Assembly: GCF_029867415.1 (NCBI RefSeq)
Contig: NC_081180.1
Location: 150,217,068 to 150,281,067 of the forward strand
Length of the DNA stretch: 64,000 nucleotides
From: Vicia villosa
Taxonomy: Eukaryota > Streptophyta > Magnoliopsida > Fabales > Fabaceae
Reading direction: 5' to 3'
A program made the translations under genes and the position numbers. How positions within the stretch are numbered: position 1 is the stretch's first letter; each line of letters begins with the position of its first letter. This document shows positions 33,590 through 45,176 of the stretch, one piece after another. Under the pieces are notes generated by a model, which searched no databases, was not told the origin of the DNA, and worked only from the letters and a program-made list of their open reading frames with translations.

Positions 33590-34990
33590 TAAAGGGTAAT
33601 GGACCGTCGAGCCATGCGACGTTAAACGAAGCGCTTTGTGGGAGGCAACCCACACTTTTAATAATTAATTTGTCTTTTTGTTTTGTTTTATTTCAGGTAA
33701 TAAAGAGGGGATTTCTCTGGTGAAAGCTTGAAAGCGGCAGCTGGAGTTGATGTACCCTATGTGAGTCCTTTCCGCAGTGGGCTAAAATATTGAGGTCAAT
33801 GTTTAGTTTAAGTGTGGGGGGGTTTTCTTGCATTTCTTTTGTTTCTACTTTCATTTTGTTTTTAGCATTTCTATGCGTCTTTGGTATACCATTGTGTTAC
33901 AGAGTGAGAGATAGTTGTTGGATGAACCCGAGATTGATAGCTAGTGGATGAAAGATACTCCCCATACTTGATCTCCCGAGGCACCCCAGAAGTTGATTCA
34001 GCCATGAAATGATAAAATTAAAGGTTGGACGCGATTTGGTAACACCAGACCGAAATGGTTATATGGTATACCCGAGTCGGAAAAGAAACCACATGACACG
34101 AGGAGGCTTCAGAGCTTGTAAGCATAACCAACATGGTGAGAGTACAAAGGCCAAACACTAAAATATCATCATGAGAGTTCAGTCAGGTATGACCTTATCA
34201 CTCTGATTTTGCGTATGTTCTTTTGACATAGCACAACATGAGGACACACACTGAGGCATGTTGTTTGTTTAACCCTTAGCCTTTCTATCCATCCTTTACT
34301 TTATGTTTATCCTTTGTGAACCCCGTTGAGTCTTAGCCTTTTTGTTTGAATTAAACCCCCGTTCATCCGTAACTACACACTTCCTACCCTTGTTCGGCAT
34401 GATTGTTGTAAATTATAAAGTGTGCAAAAAGCTAAGTTTGGGGTGGCAATTCGTAGAAAGAGAGCAAGGGCGTAAAAAAAAAAAAAGAAAAACATGCTCA
34501 TAAAAAAATTTTGAGTAAAGAATCAAAGTTGAATAAACCCCCAAGTTATTATTGAGGCACAAAAATGAGAAAAATAACATGAATGCCGAATCCAAAACCC
34601 TTTGTTATCCATTCGTTTGTCTATCCTACCGTACATGAGCCTCGTTACAACCCAAAAGACCTCATAAAGTGTGTGGAATCTGTTTGTGTAGTGAAGATAG
34701 AGTAGATTCAAAATTAAGAGTTGATATTGCATACTTTGGTACTGTGAGTGCAAACACTTTTACCTCGAGAGATCTGGTGAGAGTGTGAAAAAGCTTGCAG
34801 GTAAAGAAGCCCTCTGATGTGAAAGTGTGGTAGATAGTTCGATTCAGGAAACCAGAAGCTTGATCGGGAAGGAAAAATCCAAGTTGCGAAAGACACAAGC
34901 TGTATTGTGGAGAAGAGAAATTCGTGGGTGACCTCTGTTTAGTCTCAGTACATTACTTGAGGACAATCAATGAGATAAGTTTGGGGTTGT
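33590..34990 (+). other. Athila 3' untranslated region with hairpins and polypurine tract
   Basis: No gene is visible. Just after the stop, gtcg/cgac (33606-33620) and gtggg/cccac around aggcaa (33638-33653) form two small hairpins. A ggaggcaaccc-type block here is familiar from Athila elements downstream of their polyprotein. A poly-A-rich run lies at 34473-34492. The tract aagtttggggttg (34978-34990) abuts the 3' LTR and is the polypurine tract. Confidence 0.75.
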
Positions 34991-36420
34991 GATCGGTCAC
35001 CATTTCTATTAAGTTTTGTCTTTCATCCGGCACAAATTTATCATCTCGGTAACACATTCGGTTGTTTTATTGCTTTTTAAGTTAAGTTTATCATATTTAC
35101 TAATTTGTAGTATTGCATTGCAGTTGGTTTAAAGTTTATGTCAAAATATCTTCTTTATGCCTTTGTTTGGTAGTGTTAGTGTTTTTGGCCAGGTTGATGC
35201 ATGTGAAAATAGGAACTTGTGGCGCGCACGAGTGGATAAAAAGAAGCCGGGAAAGCTGATTTCAGAGGTCAACACGGGCACCCGTGTGTAGCAACACGGC
35301 CCGTGTTGAAATGTGGCTGGAAACGCAAGTTTGAACCAAAAACAGAGGATTTACACTGGCACCCATGTTCTCAGACACGGCCCGTGTGAGAAAGTGCCTG
35401 GAAGCGTGTCTTTTGAGCCAAGGAACAGAAGATCAACACGGGCACCCGTGTGCAGCAACACGGCCCGTGTTGATGAGCGCGTGCTGAATTTTTGTTTCTA
35501 TGTTTCCTCACTCAAATGGGATCATTAAGGGTATTCTTGACTTTTGGTTTCAACCTGAATGGAAGATTGATTATAAAAACAACTTTAGGGCAAGAGAGAA
35601 TGGACTTTTGACAGATTAGAGAAAAGAATACAATAGAAGATTGGAGAAAGCAAGGGTTTGGGAGAGAAGAAGATCTCCATGATTGGAAGCAATTGAAGAT
35701 TCAATCTCCTCCAATTTCTTGTAATGTCTTTATTCATTATTATGTTTTCTTTGACTACTATGAGTAGCTAAACCCCCCAATGCTAGGGGGTGGCTCTGAT
35801 TTCCCTTTGTAATGACTCTGAGTTTGCAATTGCGATAACTATCATGTTTTCAATTATTAATTTCTTCTCTTGATGTTTTTAAAGCTTTTCCTTTCGGAAA
35901 AATTGGAATTGATCTATGATTATTGTTTAGGCGGACCACCAATGATAATGCTTTCATGAGAATATGCTATAATAGATATTACCTAGGACTAGGAATATCT
36001 TATAGCAACCGGATATTCTTGATAACTAATTGCTTGACTTCATTGTAAATCTCTAAGGACTTAGGGTTTAGGATGAAGGATCAAAGGTTTTTTCACTAAG
36101 GACTTAGGATCAAACAACCTTAAGAACCGGTAATTGATTATTGAAAATAAGTGTTGCAATAGAGATTTCAGAGTCTTTACATTGTCAATCATCCAATATC
36201 CCTAGCATGTTACTCATATTTGTTAAAAAGTCAATTTCATTTACTACTTATTTTACTTTTCTCTAAGTGACAATCACCAAACAAAACCCAATTGAAGTTT
36301 TTGTTTAATTGAACCTTGAATTGAACTCATTATTTCTGCGCAGTCCCTGAGATTGATATTCGGGGAATTTTCCCTATTATTACAAGAGGCAAAATAGTAC
36401 ACTTGCTATTTTACCGATCA
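34991..36420 (+). repeat. Athila 3' LTR
   Basis: It has 1430 bases, tgatcgg to ccgatca. Compared with 7107-8525 it has an extra 12 bases or so near 35189 and about 35 to 40 substitutions, many of them C/T or G/A. The TATA box is at 35572-35579 and the palindrome array at 35270-35472. SIRE RT coding sequence resumes at 36421. Confidence 0.92.
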
Positions 36421-36425
36421 GTAGC

Positions 36426-37272
36426 GTTAGATGTTCCAAAGATAATATCATCAACATATATTTGACAAATTAAAATATCCTTTTTAAAGGTTTTACAGAA
36501 GAGAGTAGTGTCCACTTGTCCTCTAGTGAAACCATTATCCAGAAGGAAAGAACTTAATCTTTCATACCTAACTCTAGGAGCTTGCTTCAGGCCATATAAT
36601 GATTTCTTTAATTTGAAAACATGTTCTGGAGACTTAGAGTCTTCAAAACCAGGAGGTTGATGGACATAGACTTCCTCTTCTATATAACCATTTAAGAAGG
36701 CACTCTTAACATCCATCTGATACAGAGTGATGTTATGTTGAGTGGCAAATGAAATTAATAAGCGAATAGATTCTAACCCGGCCACTGGTGCAAAGGTTTC
36801 AGTATAGTCAATACCTTCTTGCTGACTATAGCCCTGAGCAACCAGTCTGGCTTTGTTTCTTACAACTTCTCCTTTTTCGCTTAGATTGTTTCTGAAGACC
36901 CACTTAGTTCAAATGATGTTAAATCCTTTTGGTCTTGGAACCAGATCCCAAACATCATTCCTTGTAAACTGATTTAGTTCTTCTTGCATGGCAATTATCC
37001 AGTCAGCATCTTCTAGAGCTTGATCAACAGAAGTTGGCTTCAATTAGAGATACTAGACCAAATTGACATTCTGCATTGTTCTTAAGGAAGGCTCTTGTTC
37101 TGTTGGGATCATCTTTCTTTCCAATGATCACTTCTTCTGGGTAAGCAGAGTTGAGTCTAGAAGATCTTCTGATAGTTGGCTCTTCAAAAATTCTGAGATT
37201 CTCTAATGAAGTAGCAACTTGATCTTCTGAAACTTTGCTTCTGGGTTCTTCAGAGTCTGAGTTAGAGAATTC
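36426..37272 (-). pseudogene. SIRE copia reverse transcriptase, N-terminal two thirds
   Basis: The minus-strand frame 36785-36426 has YQMDVKSAFLNGYIEEEVYV, QPPGFED, KSLYGLKQAPR and the catalytic YVDD in ICQIYVDDIIFG, then breaks at the Athila TSD. Upstream, the segment to about 37020 encodes WVFRNNLSEKG and ETFAPVAGLES with a TGA near 36908. The stretch 37020-37272 is a decayed Ser/Glu-rich linker with stops. The RT is completed beyond the Athila at 7106-6465. Confidence 0.85.
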
Positions 37273-38614
37273 TATATATGCAAAATTCTCAAACTGCTTT
37301 GGCTTTTCAAGACCAAGCTTATCATCAAATCTGATATTGGTTGATTCTTCAAAACCAATGTTTCAGTATTGTATACTCTGTAGCCTTTAGAGCATTCAGA
37401 ATATCCAAGAAGGAAACACTTCCGTGCCTTAGAATGAAACTTATGTAGATGATCTTTAGTGTTCGGAATATAACATACATATCCAAATTGATGGAAATAA
37501 GAAATGTTGGGCTTTCTGTTCTTCCACAATTCATAAGGAGTCTTATTTAGAATAGGTCTTATGGAGATTCTATTCTGAATATAACATGCAGTGTTAATTG
37601 CTTCTGCCTAGAAATGCTTAGCCATATTGGTTTTATTGATCATGGTTCTGGCCATTTCTTGTAGAGTCTTATTCTTTCGTTCTACAACTCCATTTTTGTG
37701 TGGAGTTCTAGGACAGGAGAAATCATGGGCAATACCATTTTCTTTGAAATAAATTTCAAAGAATCTGTTCTCAAATTCACCACCATGATCACTTCTGACC
37801 TTTATGATTTTACGCTCTTTCTCAGATTGGATCTGAATGCAGAAGTCAAATAACACTGTATGTGACTCATCCTTGTGTTTCAAGAACTTTACCCACGTCC
37901 ATCTGCTATAGTCGTCTACGATGACTAATCCATATTTCTTCCTTCTGATTGATGTTGTTTTGACTGGGCCAAAAAGATCAACGTGCCGAAGTTCTAGCAG
38001 CCTAGAGGAAGAGACAACATTCTTAGACTTGAATGCAGGTTTTAAAACTTCCCTTTCTGACATGCTTCGCAAAGAGCATCTAATTTATATTTCAGATTAG
38101 GGAGTCCTCTGACCAGATTAAGTTTGTTAATCTGAGAAATCTTTCTCAAATTAGCATGACTTAATCTTCTGTGCCAGACCCACTGCTCTTCAGTAACAGA
38201 CATAAGGCAAGTAACCTTCTGATTCTTAAGATCTTGAAGATCAATCTTGTAAATGTTGTTCTTTCTCTTGCCTGTAAATAGGATAAAGCTATCCTTCTGA
38301 CTAATAGCTTTGCAGGACTTTTGATTAAAGATTATGTCATAACCATTGTCACTTAATTGACTTATGGAAAATAAGTTATGAGCTAATCCATCAACTAGCA
38401 GAACATTAGTTATAGAGGGAGAGTTACCAATGCTTATGGTTCCAGAGCCAATGATCTTGCCCTCCTGGTTCCCTCCAAACTTGACTTCACCAGCAGATTT
38501 AAGCACTAGGTCTTGGAACATAGAGCTTTTTCCTGTCATATGTCGCGAGCACCCAGAGTCCAGGTACCATGACATTTTTTCCTTTGTCTTCTTGGCTGCT
38601 AAGGATATCTGCAA
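37273..38614 (-). pseudogene. SIRE copia protease and integrase
   Basis: Protease begins with SWYLDSGCSRHMTG (about 38575). The integrase zinc-binding region has WHRRLSHANLRKI and CEACQKGKF (38180-38043). The catalytic core follows in another frame from 38072 with VDLFGPV, FKENGIAHDFSCPRTPHKNG and VERKNKTLQEMARTM. A TAG at 37608 interrupts at a position where copia integrases have Trp. The GKNR-type tail continues to 37272. At least two frameshifts (near 38570 and 38045) and one stop make it non-functional. Confidence 0.88.
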
Positions 38615-39539
38615 CAGGTATAATCTTTTCGTTAGGTACCCACATTTTCTTGGGTCCTTTTGGGTTATTCTTCCTCAAGTTCTGATTGAACTTAGGTTTA
38701 GCATGAAAATTAATAGGAGTTACAACATGATATTCCCTATTCTGAATAACATGATATTTTCTAGAGTGTGTAACATGCTTCTTGGTGTGTGTAATGTGGA
38801 AACTTTTAGCATGTGATGTGTGCCTAATATCATGGGAGTGGCCATACTTGAATTGATCATACAGGGGTTTGTATATGATTTTCATCTCATCAACAGATTC
38901 AAGTTTATATGGGGTTTCACCCTCATATCCTATGCCAACTCTCTTGTTTCCACTAACTGCATATATCATAGAGGCTAGCTGACTTCTGCCAATCCCTCTA
39001 GATAAAAAATTCCTGAAACTCAAGTCATATTCTTTAAGAATATTGTTCATGCTTGGAATAGACTTTTCTAAACTAGAAGATGATTCAACATCTTTAGATA
39101 GTTTTAAAACTTTTTCCTTAAGTTCAGAATTTTCTAATTCAAGCTTCTTAGTTTCAGATTCAAAGAGCTTTTTCAATTTTTTGTATTTGATACTAAGTTG
39201 AGCCTTGATTTCCAGAATTTCAGTTAGACTAGAAACTAACTCCTCTCTAGAAAGTTCAGAAAATACCTCTTCAGAATCTGAGTCTGATGTAGATTCTGAT
39301 TCATCATCAATAGTGGCCATCAGTGCTATGTTTGCCTGCTCATCTTCAGAGTCTGACTCTTGATCAGAAGAGTCTGAGTCATCCCAAGTAGCCATAAGGC
39401 CTTTCTTCTTTTCAAACTTCTTCTTGGGCTTTTCCCTCTGAAGCTTTGGGCACTCATTCTTGTAATGTCTAGGTTCCTTGCACTCAAAACACGTCACCTT
39501 CTTCTTGTCAGATCTTCTGTGTCCAGAAGATTCTCCTCT
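38499..39539 (-). pseudogene. SIRE copia gag C-terminal region: zinc knuckle and coiled coil
   Basis: CFECKEPRHYKNEC (C-x2-C-x4-H-x4-C) begins at about 39491. It is followed by Asp/Ser-rich acidic runs, a coiled-coil-like stretch near 39250-39080 (LEIKAQLSIKYKKLKKLFES) and a His-rich stretch near 38850-38740. This is the nucleocapsid and linker before protease. The frame runs past the protease start out of register, marking a one-base frameshift near 38570. Confidence 0.8.
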
Positions 39540-40222
39540 TTAAGGCCTTTTGGAACTTTTGAAGTTCTTGAACTTTCTTTGCTTACTCTTCCAAAGTTGA
39601 TTTACTCTTCTGGAGATCATGGAATGTTCATCTTCTTCTTCTTCTGATTCTGACTCTTCAGAATCTTCTTCTTCAGCCTGAAAAGCGTTAGTGCATTTTT
39701 TATTATTAGATTTTAATGCAATTGACTTACCTTTCTTTTGAGGTTCATTTGCATCCAGCTCTATTTCATGACTCCTCAGGGCACTGATCAGCTCTTCAAG
39801 AGAAACTTCATTTAGATTATTAGCAATCTTGAATGCAGTCACCATTGGGCCCCATCTTTTGGGCAAGCTTTTGATGATCTTCTTGACATGATCAGCCTTG
39901 GTGTAGCCTTTATCTAGCACTCTTAATCCAGCAGTCAAAGTCTGGAATCTTGAGAACATTGCTTCAATGTTTTCATCTTCCTCCATCTTGAATGCTTCAT
40001 ACTTCTGGATTAATTCTAAGGCCTTTGTCTCCTTAACTTGAGCATTATAGCCAAAGTTTTGAGTCAATCTTGACAAAGAAAGTAACTTTCGAGTCTATCT
40101 TTCCAGTACTCAAAATTTTCACCATCAAAAACTGGTGGTCTATTATAGCCATTAAAACTATTGCTTCCATTACCATTGTTGTTTTGTTCAGGTGTAGGAG
40201 TAGATGTAGCTGTTTCAACCAT
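39540..40222 (-). pseudogene. SIRE copia gag, N-terminal and central region
   Basis: An ATG at 40222 (minus) opens MVETATSTPTPEQNNNG and reaches PPVFDGENFEYWKDRLESYF near 40090. Sequence then jumps to a different frame at NAQVKETKALELIQKYEAF (about 40040). Roughly 70 to 80 codons of the copia gag core that normally separate these blocks are missing, so there is an internal deletion with a frame change. The remaining part has RSLP-type and EELISALRSHEIELD motifs and an acidic run, ending at a TAA at 39540. Confidence 0.85.
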
Positions 40223-40290
40223 ACTGACTTTATGTTTTTCTCCCTAAATCTTTTAAATAACACGGTTAAGTGCTTGCACCTAGAACCGGC

Positions 40291-40302
40291 GCTCTGATGC
40301 CA
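40291..40302 (-). other. SIRE primer-binding site
   Basis: On the minus strand TGGCATCAGAGC lies two bases after the LTR end. It differs by one base from the usual plant initiator tRNA-Met complement. Confidence 0.85.
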
Positions 40303-40304
40303 AT

Positions 40305-41441
40305 TGAAGGATAGAAAAACACTTAGAAAGGGGGGGTTGAATAAGTGTGACTTTAAAAACTTGTAAGATAAAAACAATGAACACAATTATTTTTTCCTGG
40401 TTCGTTGTTAACGAAACTACTCCAGTCCACCCCCTTAGAGTGATTTACCTCAACTGAGGATTTAATCCACTAATCCAACTGATTACAATGGTTATCCACT
40501 TAGAAAACTTCTAAGTCTTCTAGAGCATACAGATCACAACTTGATCACTCTAGGAAATCACCACTTAGAAAACTTCTAAGTCTTCTAGAGTCTACTGATC
40601 ACAACTTGATCACTCTAGGAACCTTTTACAAACAATGTAAAATAATGTTTACAAGAGTAAGTTTGCTTCTTATAAATCTATAATCGCAACAGTGATATTT
40701 CTCTTAAGTTCTAAGCTTAACACTCACTAAATATTACAAGAGTTTGTGAGGTTGAAGATGAAGTTTGTGAGCTTTGAATTTGACAGCGTTTTGGTATATT
40801 GCACAAGTGTTCTGTTTGTTGCTTCTGATCAGAACTTCTATATATAGGCGTTGAGAGAAGATTACCGTTGGGTTTCATTTAATGCTTTGCATGAATAGTA
40901 CAGCTTTGCATTTAATGTTTCACACTTTTGTCAACTACCTCGAGCCATGCTTTTGTTGCTTTTACTGACTTTACCTTTTGTAGCTTCTAACATTCCTTTT
41001 GTCAGTCAGAGATTAGACTTAATAGCCTGTCATCTTGTACTTGCTTCTGAACTCAGATTTGTAGATAATAACGTTTGATTATAAGAGTCAATCAGCTTGG
41101 TGCAGAGCATCTTCTTGTCTTCTGACTTTGAAGAGCTTGAGCGTGATACCATTCAGAACTTCAGTGCTTCTACTTCTAACTTCATGTTCTTCTGATGCTT
41201 CATAGTTCATGTTTTGATTCTGCTTGACCATCTTCTGATGTCTTGCCAGATCATGTTCTGATGTAGCCATCTAGAACCTTCTGAGTACGTGCTTCTGAGC
41301 GCTGAGTTGTGCATACTCTTTATGTATTTCCTGAAATGGAAAATGCAAAGGATTAGAGTACCACATTGTCTTATACAAAATTCATATATAATGTTATCAT
41401 AAAAACATAGAATATTGATCAGAACAAATCTTATTCTAACA
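40305..41441 (-). repeat. SIRE 5' LTR
   Basis: It has 1137 bases, starting TGTTAGAATAAG at 41441 (minus) and ending CTATCCTTCA at 40305. The TATA box is TATATATA at plus 40839-40846. The same family forms a solo LTR at 61635-62714. The region has multiple ttctgat/atcagaa words and no coding content. Confidence 0.9.
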
Positions 41442-41721
41442 CTAACCACCAGTCATCAGCTTCTCCCGCCAGCATATGGGTACCATATCGTACCTTCTAC
41501 GCTACAGAGCAGTCCATCAATCAGAAAATCCTTTCCATCTCCTTGAGCCATGCTAGTGCCCCATCAGGATCACACTTGCCCTTGAAGGTAGACGGATTCT
41601 CCCTCTGGAAAGTTGCCAAGCTGTGGGGTTCATCATTCGCACCAACGTTAGGATGATTCTGCATAGCTTGAGCCATCGCTTTTAAGGCGGCAACAATCAC
41701 AATATCATTTCTTCCAGCCAT
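41442..41721 (-). pseudogene. Tekay-like chromovirus gag, N-terminal remnant
   Basis: The ATG at 41721 (minus) opens MAGRNDIVIVAALKAMAQAM, then FQRENPSTFKGKCDPDGALA and WLKEMERIF, a gag start typical of plant Tekay/Del chromoviruses. A TGA follows at 41521, and the same frame goes on through a TAG to YGTHMLAGEADDWW, where the SIRE LTR begins at 41442. Both stops look like C-to-T changes at Arg and Gln codons. Confidence 0.82.
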
Positions 41722-44072
41722 CTTTTGTCCCGCACCGACGGCAAACAATAGTTAGAAACTAAAGTGACAATATCCGATTGTCAAACAACACTACTGACTC
41801 GATAACGCGGCCTGATGGACCGACCTGCTTTGATTCCACTAATGTAACAGCCTAATTTACTCCGATGAATAATAATAAAATCAGAGTAAAAATTTCATTT
41901 AAAATATTCTTCATAAAACTAGGATGTCACATTCTTCAAAACATAAGCATTTGCTCGCAACTATTAACAGATACATAACACATTTAATTTAGATGAACCA
42001 ATCAAAATAACATAGTCTTCAAAATAGCTTTTATTATGCAGTGGAAAAATATTCATGTTTCAATTTAAAACCAACGTAACAACTTAATTCAGCAATTGCC
42101 AACATCAAAATCTAATAAGGCCTCAACAATTATTTATAACCCAGCAAAGAAAACAATAAGCATTCATCCCCCCTAGTGTTAAGTATCAGAGCAACGATGC
42201 CAACTCGGACTAACTGAAGGTAACCATTCTTCACTCCTGGTCACCTGCATGTTACCCACGTAGAGGTAACATTTAAACAAAAGGGGTGAGATATCATAAC
42301 AATATTAAAAAAACATATGATAACAAGCATATGAAGAATAAGGTCATACACATCTCACCTACTTCACAAAACTATCATCATCCATCAACATTTAAAATGC
42401 AAGTATTCAACACAAACAACTTATTATCACTTCATTGGTTATAAAATGCAATGAGATAAATATCGACTCAGATGCATGTGGTACCAACAGGGCATGAGAC
42501 CTCAACATAATTCCAATAAATAGAGGCACCAATAGGGCATAAACCCACAACAACTTGCCAATCCAGGCCAACAACAGAGCATAAGCTCTCAACAATGCAA
42601 TGTATGCGACACCAACTTGTAATAACATAATTATGCAACCACAAGGCATAAGCCTTCTACAAAAGCCAATATAGGCCATCACCTTATCGTTGTCATACAA
42701 CCACATCATATGCTTATAAACAACAATCAGTAAACAAGATTCGAGATGTCTTTCTCAAACAATCATCCATTCCATTGCATAAACTTAGAAAATTCAAGCA
42801 TTCGGCTTTCATAAAACTTGGCTCAAAGACCATTCAAACGATTCCATAAAATTATGGAAAATTCACTAAAACTCATGATAAATCATTAGTATACAGGACC
42901 CGATTCAGTTTTGAAAAATATAAAACTTTTCTTCCAGGTCTCGCTAAGCGCCCTTAGCTTGCTAGGCAAAATATCGATTATGAAGAAACTGCTACAACCA
43001 GCTACTGTCCAAGCCACTTTTTCCCCTAAAAACCCATCCTAGACAATCCGGTTTATGAAAGAATCATATATTCATGTTCCTCTATTCATATAACATCGAT
43101 TGGGATCATAAAAACACAATTCTACGATGTCACTTTCGACACCGGATTTACGGTCAAAACATGGAATTTTGTGAAAATCAACAACAAGATCCAATTTCAC
43201 AAGATAGGAACCATACAAGACATATACATCACATAGCAACAAGTAATTTTCATTAAACATGCATCAATTATCAGTTCTATGGATTTCCTATTCAAACCTA
43301 AGAACATCAACATAGAAATGAAAACCCATTCCAATCTACTTATCATCATATCAATCCTTAGAGAGTTAGAACCCCACCGTTACCTTAAATTGGTGATTCC
43401 CTACTCTTACAATGGATTCCTTGCTCTAGCCTCTTTTTGCCTCTTCTCCTCTTCTATGATAACTTCTCTTTTTCAGGTTCTGTCCAACTTCCCTCTTCCT
43501 AACTCTCTTTTCTCTTTTATTTTCAGTTAATCCCTTACTGACTTCTACCTCACTATTGGGCTTAACAACAACAACCTCACTATTTCTGATGCTAACACAA
43601 CATCGGCACAATTAATTATTTAATTATTTATTCTATTATCCCTCACTTATTCTCACAATCACTTAATATCTATATTCTCCTTTTAATTCCATTAAAATCT
43701 CTACCCTTCATATTTTATCAATTATTTTTATTTAATTAATCCATAAAATTACTAATCTCTCCAAATTCTCAAGATTTTAATTTAATTAATAATTCTAATT
43801 TTATTAAAATCTCCTAATATTCTCAAATTAAGCCTAAACTTTTTATTTTCTCAATTTAATCAAATAAACTATTTTTATTTAATTATTAAAAAAATTCAAA
43901 TTAATTCTAAGTTATTCTAACCAACTTCTACTCTCTATCAACACTCCCATCTCACGAACATACATCCCTACAACTCTTATTTATTTAATTACCATCCATA
44001 ATAATTAAATTAAATATATAAATACATCAATAATTCAAATTAAATCAATAAATCAAAAATTGAGGTGTTACA
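41722..44072 (-). mobile_element. Tekay-like chromovirus 5' LTR (41843-44072) and leader
   Basis: On the minus strand the LTR starts TGTAACACCTCAATTTTTG at 44072 and ends GGCTGTTACA at 41843 (2230 bases). A degenerate initiator-Met-type primer site (TGGAATCAAAGCAGGTC, plus 41822-41838) and the gag ATG at 41721 follow. Within the LTR about four worn units with aacagggcataa-like sequence occur at 42485-42660. The rest is AT-rich. The remaining element is not in the window because the SIRE inserted in gag. The TSD would be tttat (44073-44077), but its partner is out of view. Confidence 0.8.
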
Positions 44073-44157
44073 TTTATCTCTCTATTTTGCTCATTCATTC
44101 CTTCAACATGTCTTTGATTGATCTTTTTTGCATTTAAGTCTTTTAAATGTGTAGTAC
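44073..44157 (+). mobile_element. Short piece of the host copia element between two insertions
   Basis: These 85 bases lie between the Tekay LTR and the gag-only Tat element. The last five, agtac (44153-44157), are the TSD of the latter, and the sequence is continued at 56162. No domain can be read in it. Confidence 0.6.
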
Positions 44158-44420
44158 TGTCATACCCCAATTTTTGACCCTAAGATCACACATCATTTGC
44201 ATTCAATCGTCAATCAAGAGCACCATTGTGAAGCTTTATCTTTGATACTGTGATTATCTCTGAGGGGAATTATCGAGCATTTATAGCATTTTTATTTGTT
44301 TATACTAACCAAAAAAAAATCAAAAATATATGTTTTGTCTCTTTTGTTTATATTTTACAGGTGAAAGATCGGGCAAAAATCAAAACAGTGCAAGAAAACA
44401 GTTTTTGAAAATTTGAAGGT

Positions 44421-44456
44421 GGAAATCGATTTACCCCTGTGGGAAATCGATTTCCT
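44421..44456 (+). repeat. Paired GGAAATCGATTT palindromes in U3
   Basis: ggaaatcgatttacc, then cctgtg, then ggaaatcgatttcc: two near-perfect palindromes about 20 bases apart. The same pair recurs twice downstream of the TATA box at 45177-45289, once inverted. The 3' LTR copy is at 53140-53175. Confidence 0.8.
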
Positions 44457-44682
44457 GTGCGCAAAATTCAAAAAAATAAGGGAAGCTTGACATCATTTTG
44501 GCACCTTTTTATTTAATCATTTTATCAATTTTCCACCTCATCAAAATTAACTCATTCATTAAACCCTCTTTAATCTCATTTTACCATTTTTACCATTTAA
44601 ATTGCCACTTTAATCACCAATTAAACACAAGTTAATCACCAAACACAAAAAGACCAATTTGCCACTACTCTTGCTCCAATTC

Positions 44683-44690
44683 TATAAATA
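44683..44690 (+). promoter_or_regulatory. TATA box of the gag-only element (also 53405-53412)
   Basis: tataaata is followed by gagccctctactctctc, a plausible CT-rich initiator. It is the same in both LTRs. Confidence 0.65.
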
Positions 44691-45176
44691 GAGCCCTCTA
44701 CTCTCTCATTTCTCAAGCTTTTGATAGCCAAAAAAGTTCTTGCAAATTCATTTCTCAAGCTTTGAGAGCCAAAAAACCCCTTGCAATTTCTCTCCTCATC
44801 CTTACCAAATTCACCAAAGCTCTTTTTCTTTCATAAAGTTTGTGAGTCACATCTTGAACCTCACAAACTTTGAGCTAAACCACCATCCATTTCACTCTTT
44901 TTCTTCAATTGTTGAGAGATCAAGATTTGTGTTGGTGATTCTTGAAGTAGATCTAAGTTTTGTTCAAGATTTGGTAATTTTCTTCATCCTTTTTCATCTA
45001 TCATAATGTGATTCTTTTGTGCTTGTGTGTGATGCATCTTTGATGCTATATTGGTCCTATTTGATGGTGAATTGATGGAAAATTCGTGCTCCAATTGATG
45101 TGTGATCATAAGGTGTTTGTATGTTTGCTTAAGTCAAGTTTTATGCCTCCTAATGCTGATTTTTTGAATGCTGCGT

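Larger units (their letters stand above)
7107..36420 (+). mobile_element. Athila-lineage Ty3 retrotransposon lacking RT and integrase, split by an Ogre
   Basis: The LTRs are at 7107-8525 and 34991-36420, with a tRNA-Asp-type primer-binding site after the 5' LTR and a polypurine tract before the 3' LTR. Without the nested Ogre (10850-33324, including one TSD copy) the internal part is about 4.0 kb. It contains one gag-protease frame (8664-10849, continued at 33325-33589) followed by non-coding sequence. No RT, RNase H or integrase is present, so the copy is non-autonomous. The LTRs differ by roughly 35 to 40 substitutions plus one indel of about 12 bases, counted by eye (about 2.6%). Confidence 0.9.
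3993..41441 (-). mobile_element. SIRE/Maximus-type Ty1-copia retrotransposon, interrupted and decayed
   Basis: On the minus strand the order is 5' LTR (41441-40305), an initiator-Met-type primer-binding site, gag (40222-39540), zinc knuckle, protease, integrase, RT (to 36426), then RT end and RNase H (7106-6180), and an envelope-like ORF (5681-3993). The order PR-INT-RT-RH and the extra 3' ORF are diagnostic of the SIRE lineage. An Athila derivative (7107-36420) splits RT, and a Tat element cuts off the 3' end at 3992/3993, so the 3' LTR is not visible. Several stops and frameshifts make every frame non-functional. The 5' LTR was itself inserted into a Tekay-like gag at 41442. Confidence 0.9.
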
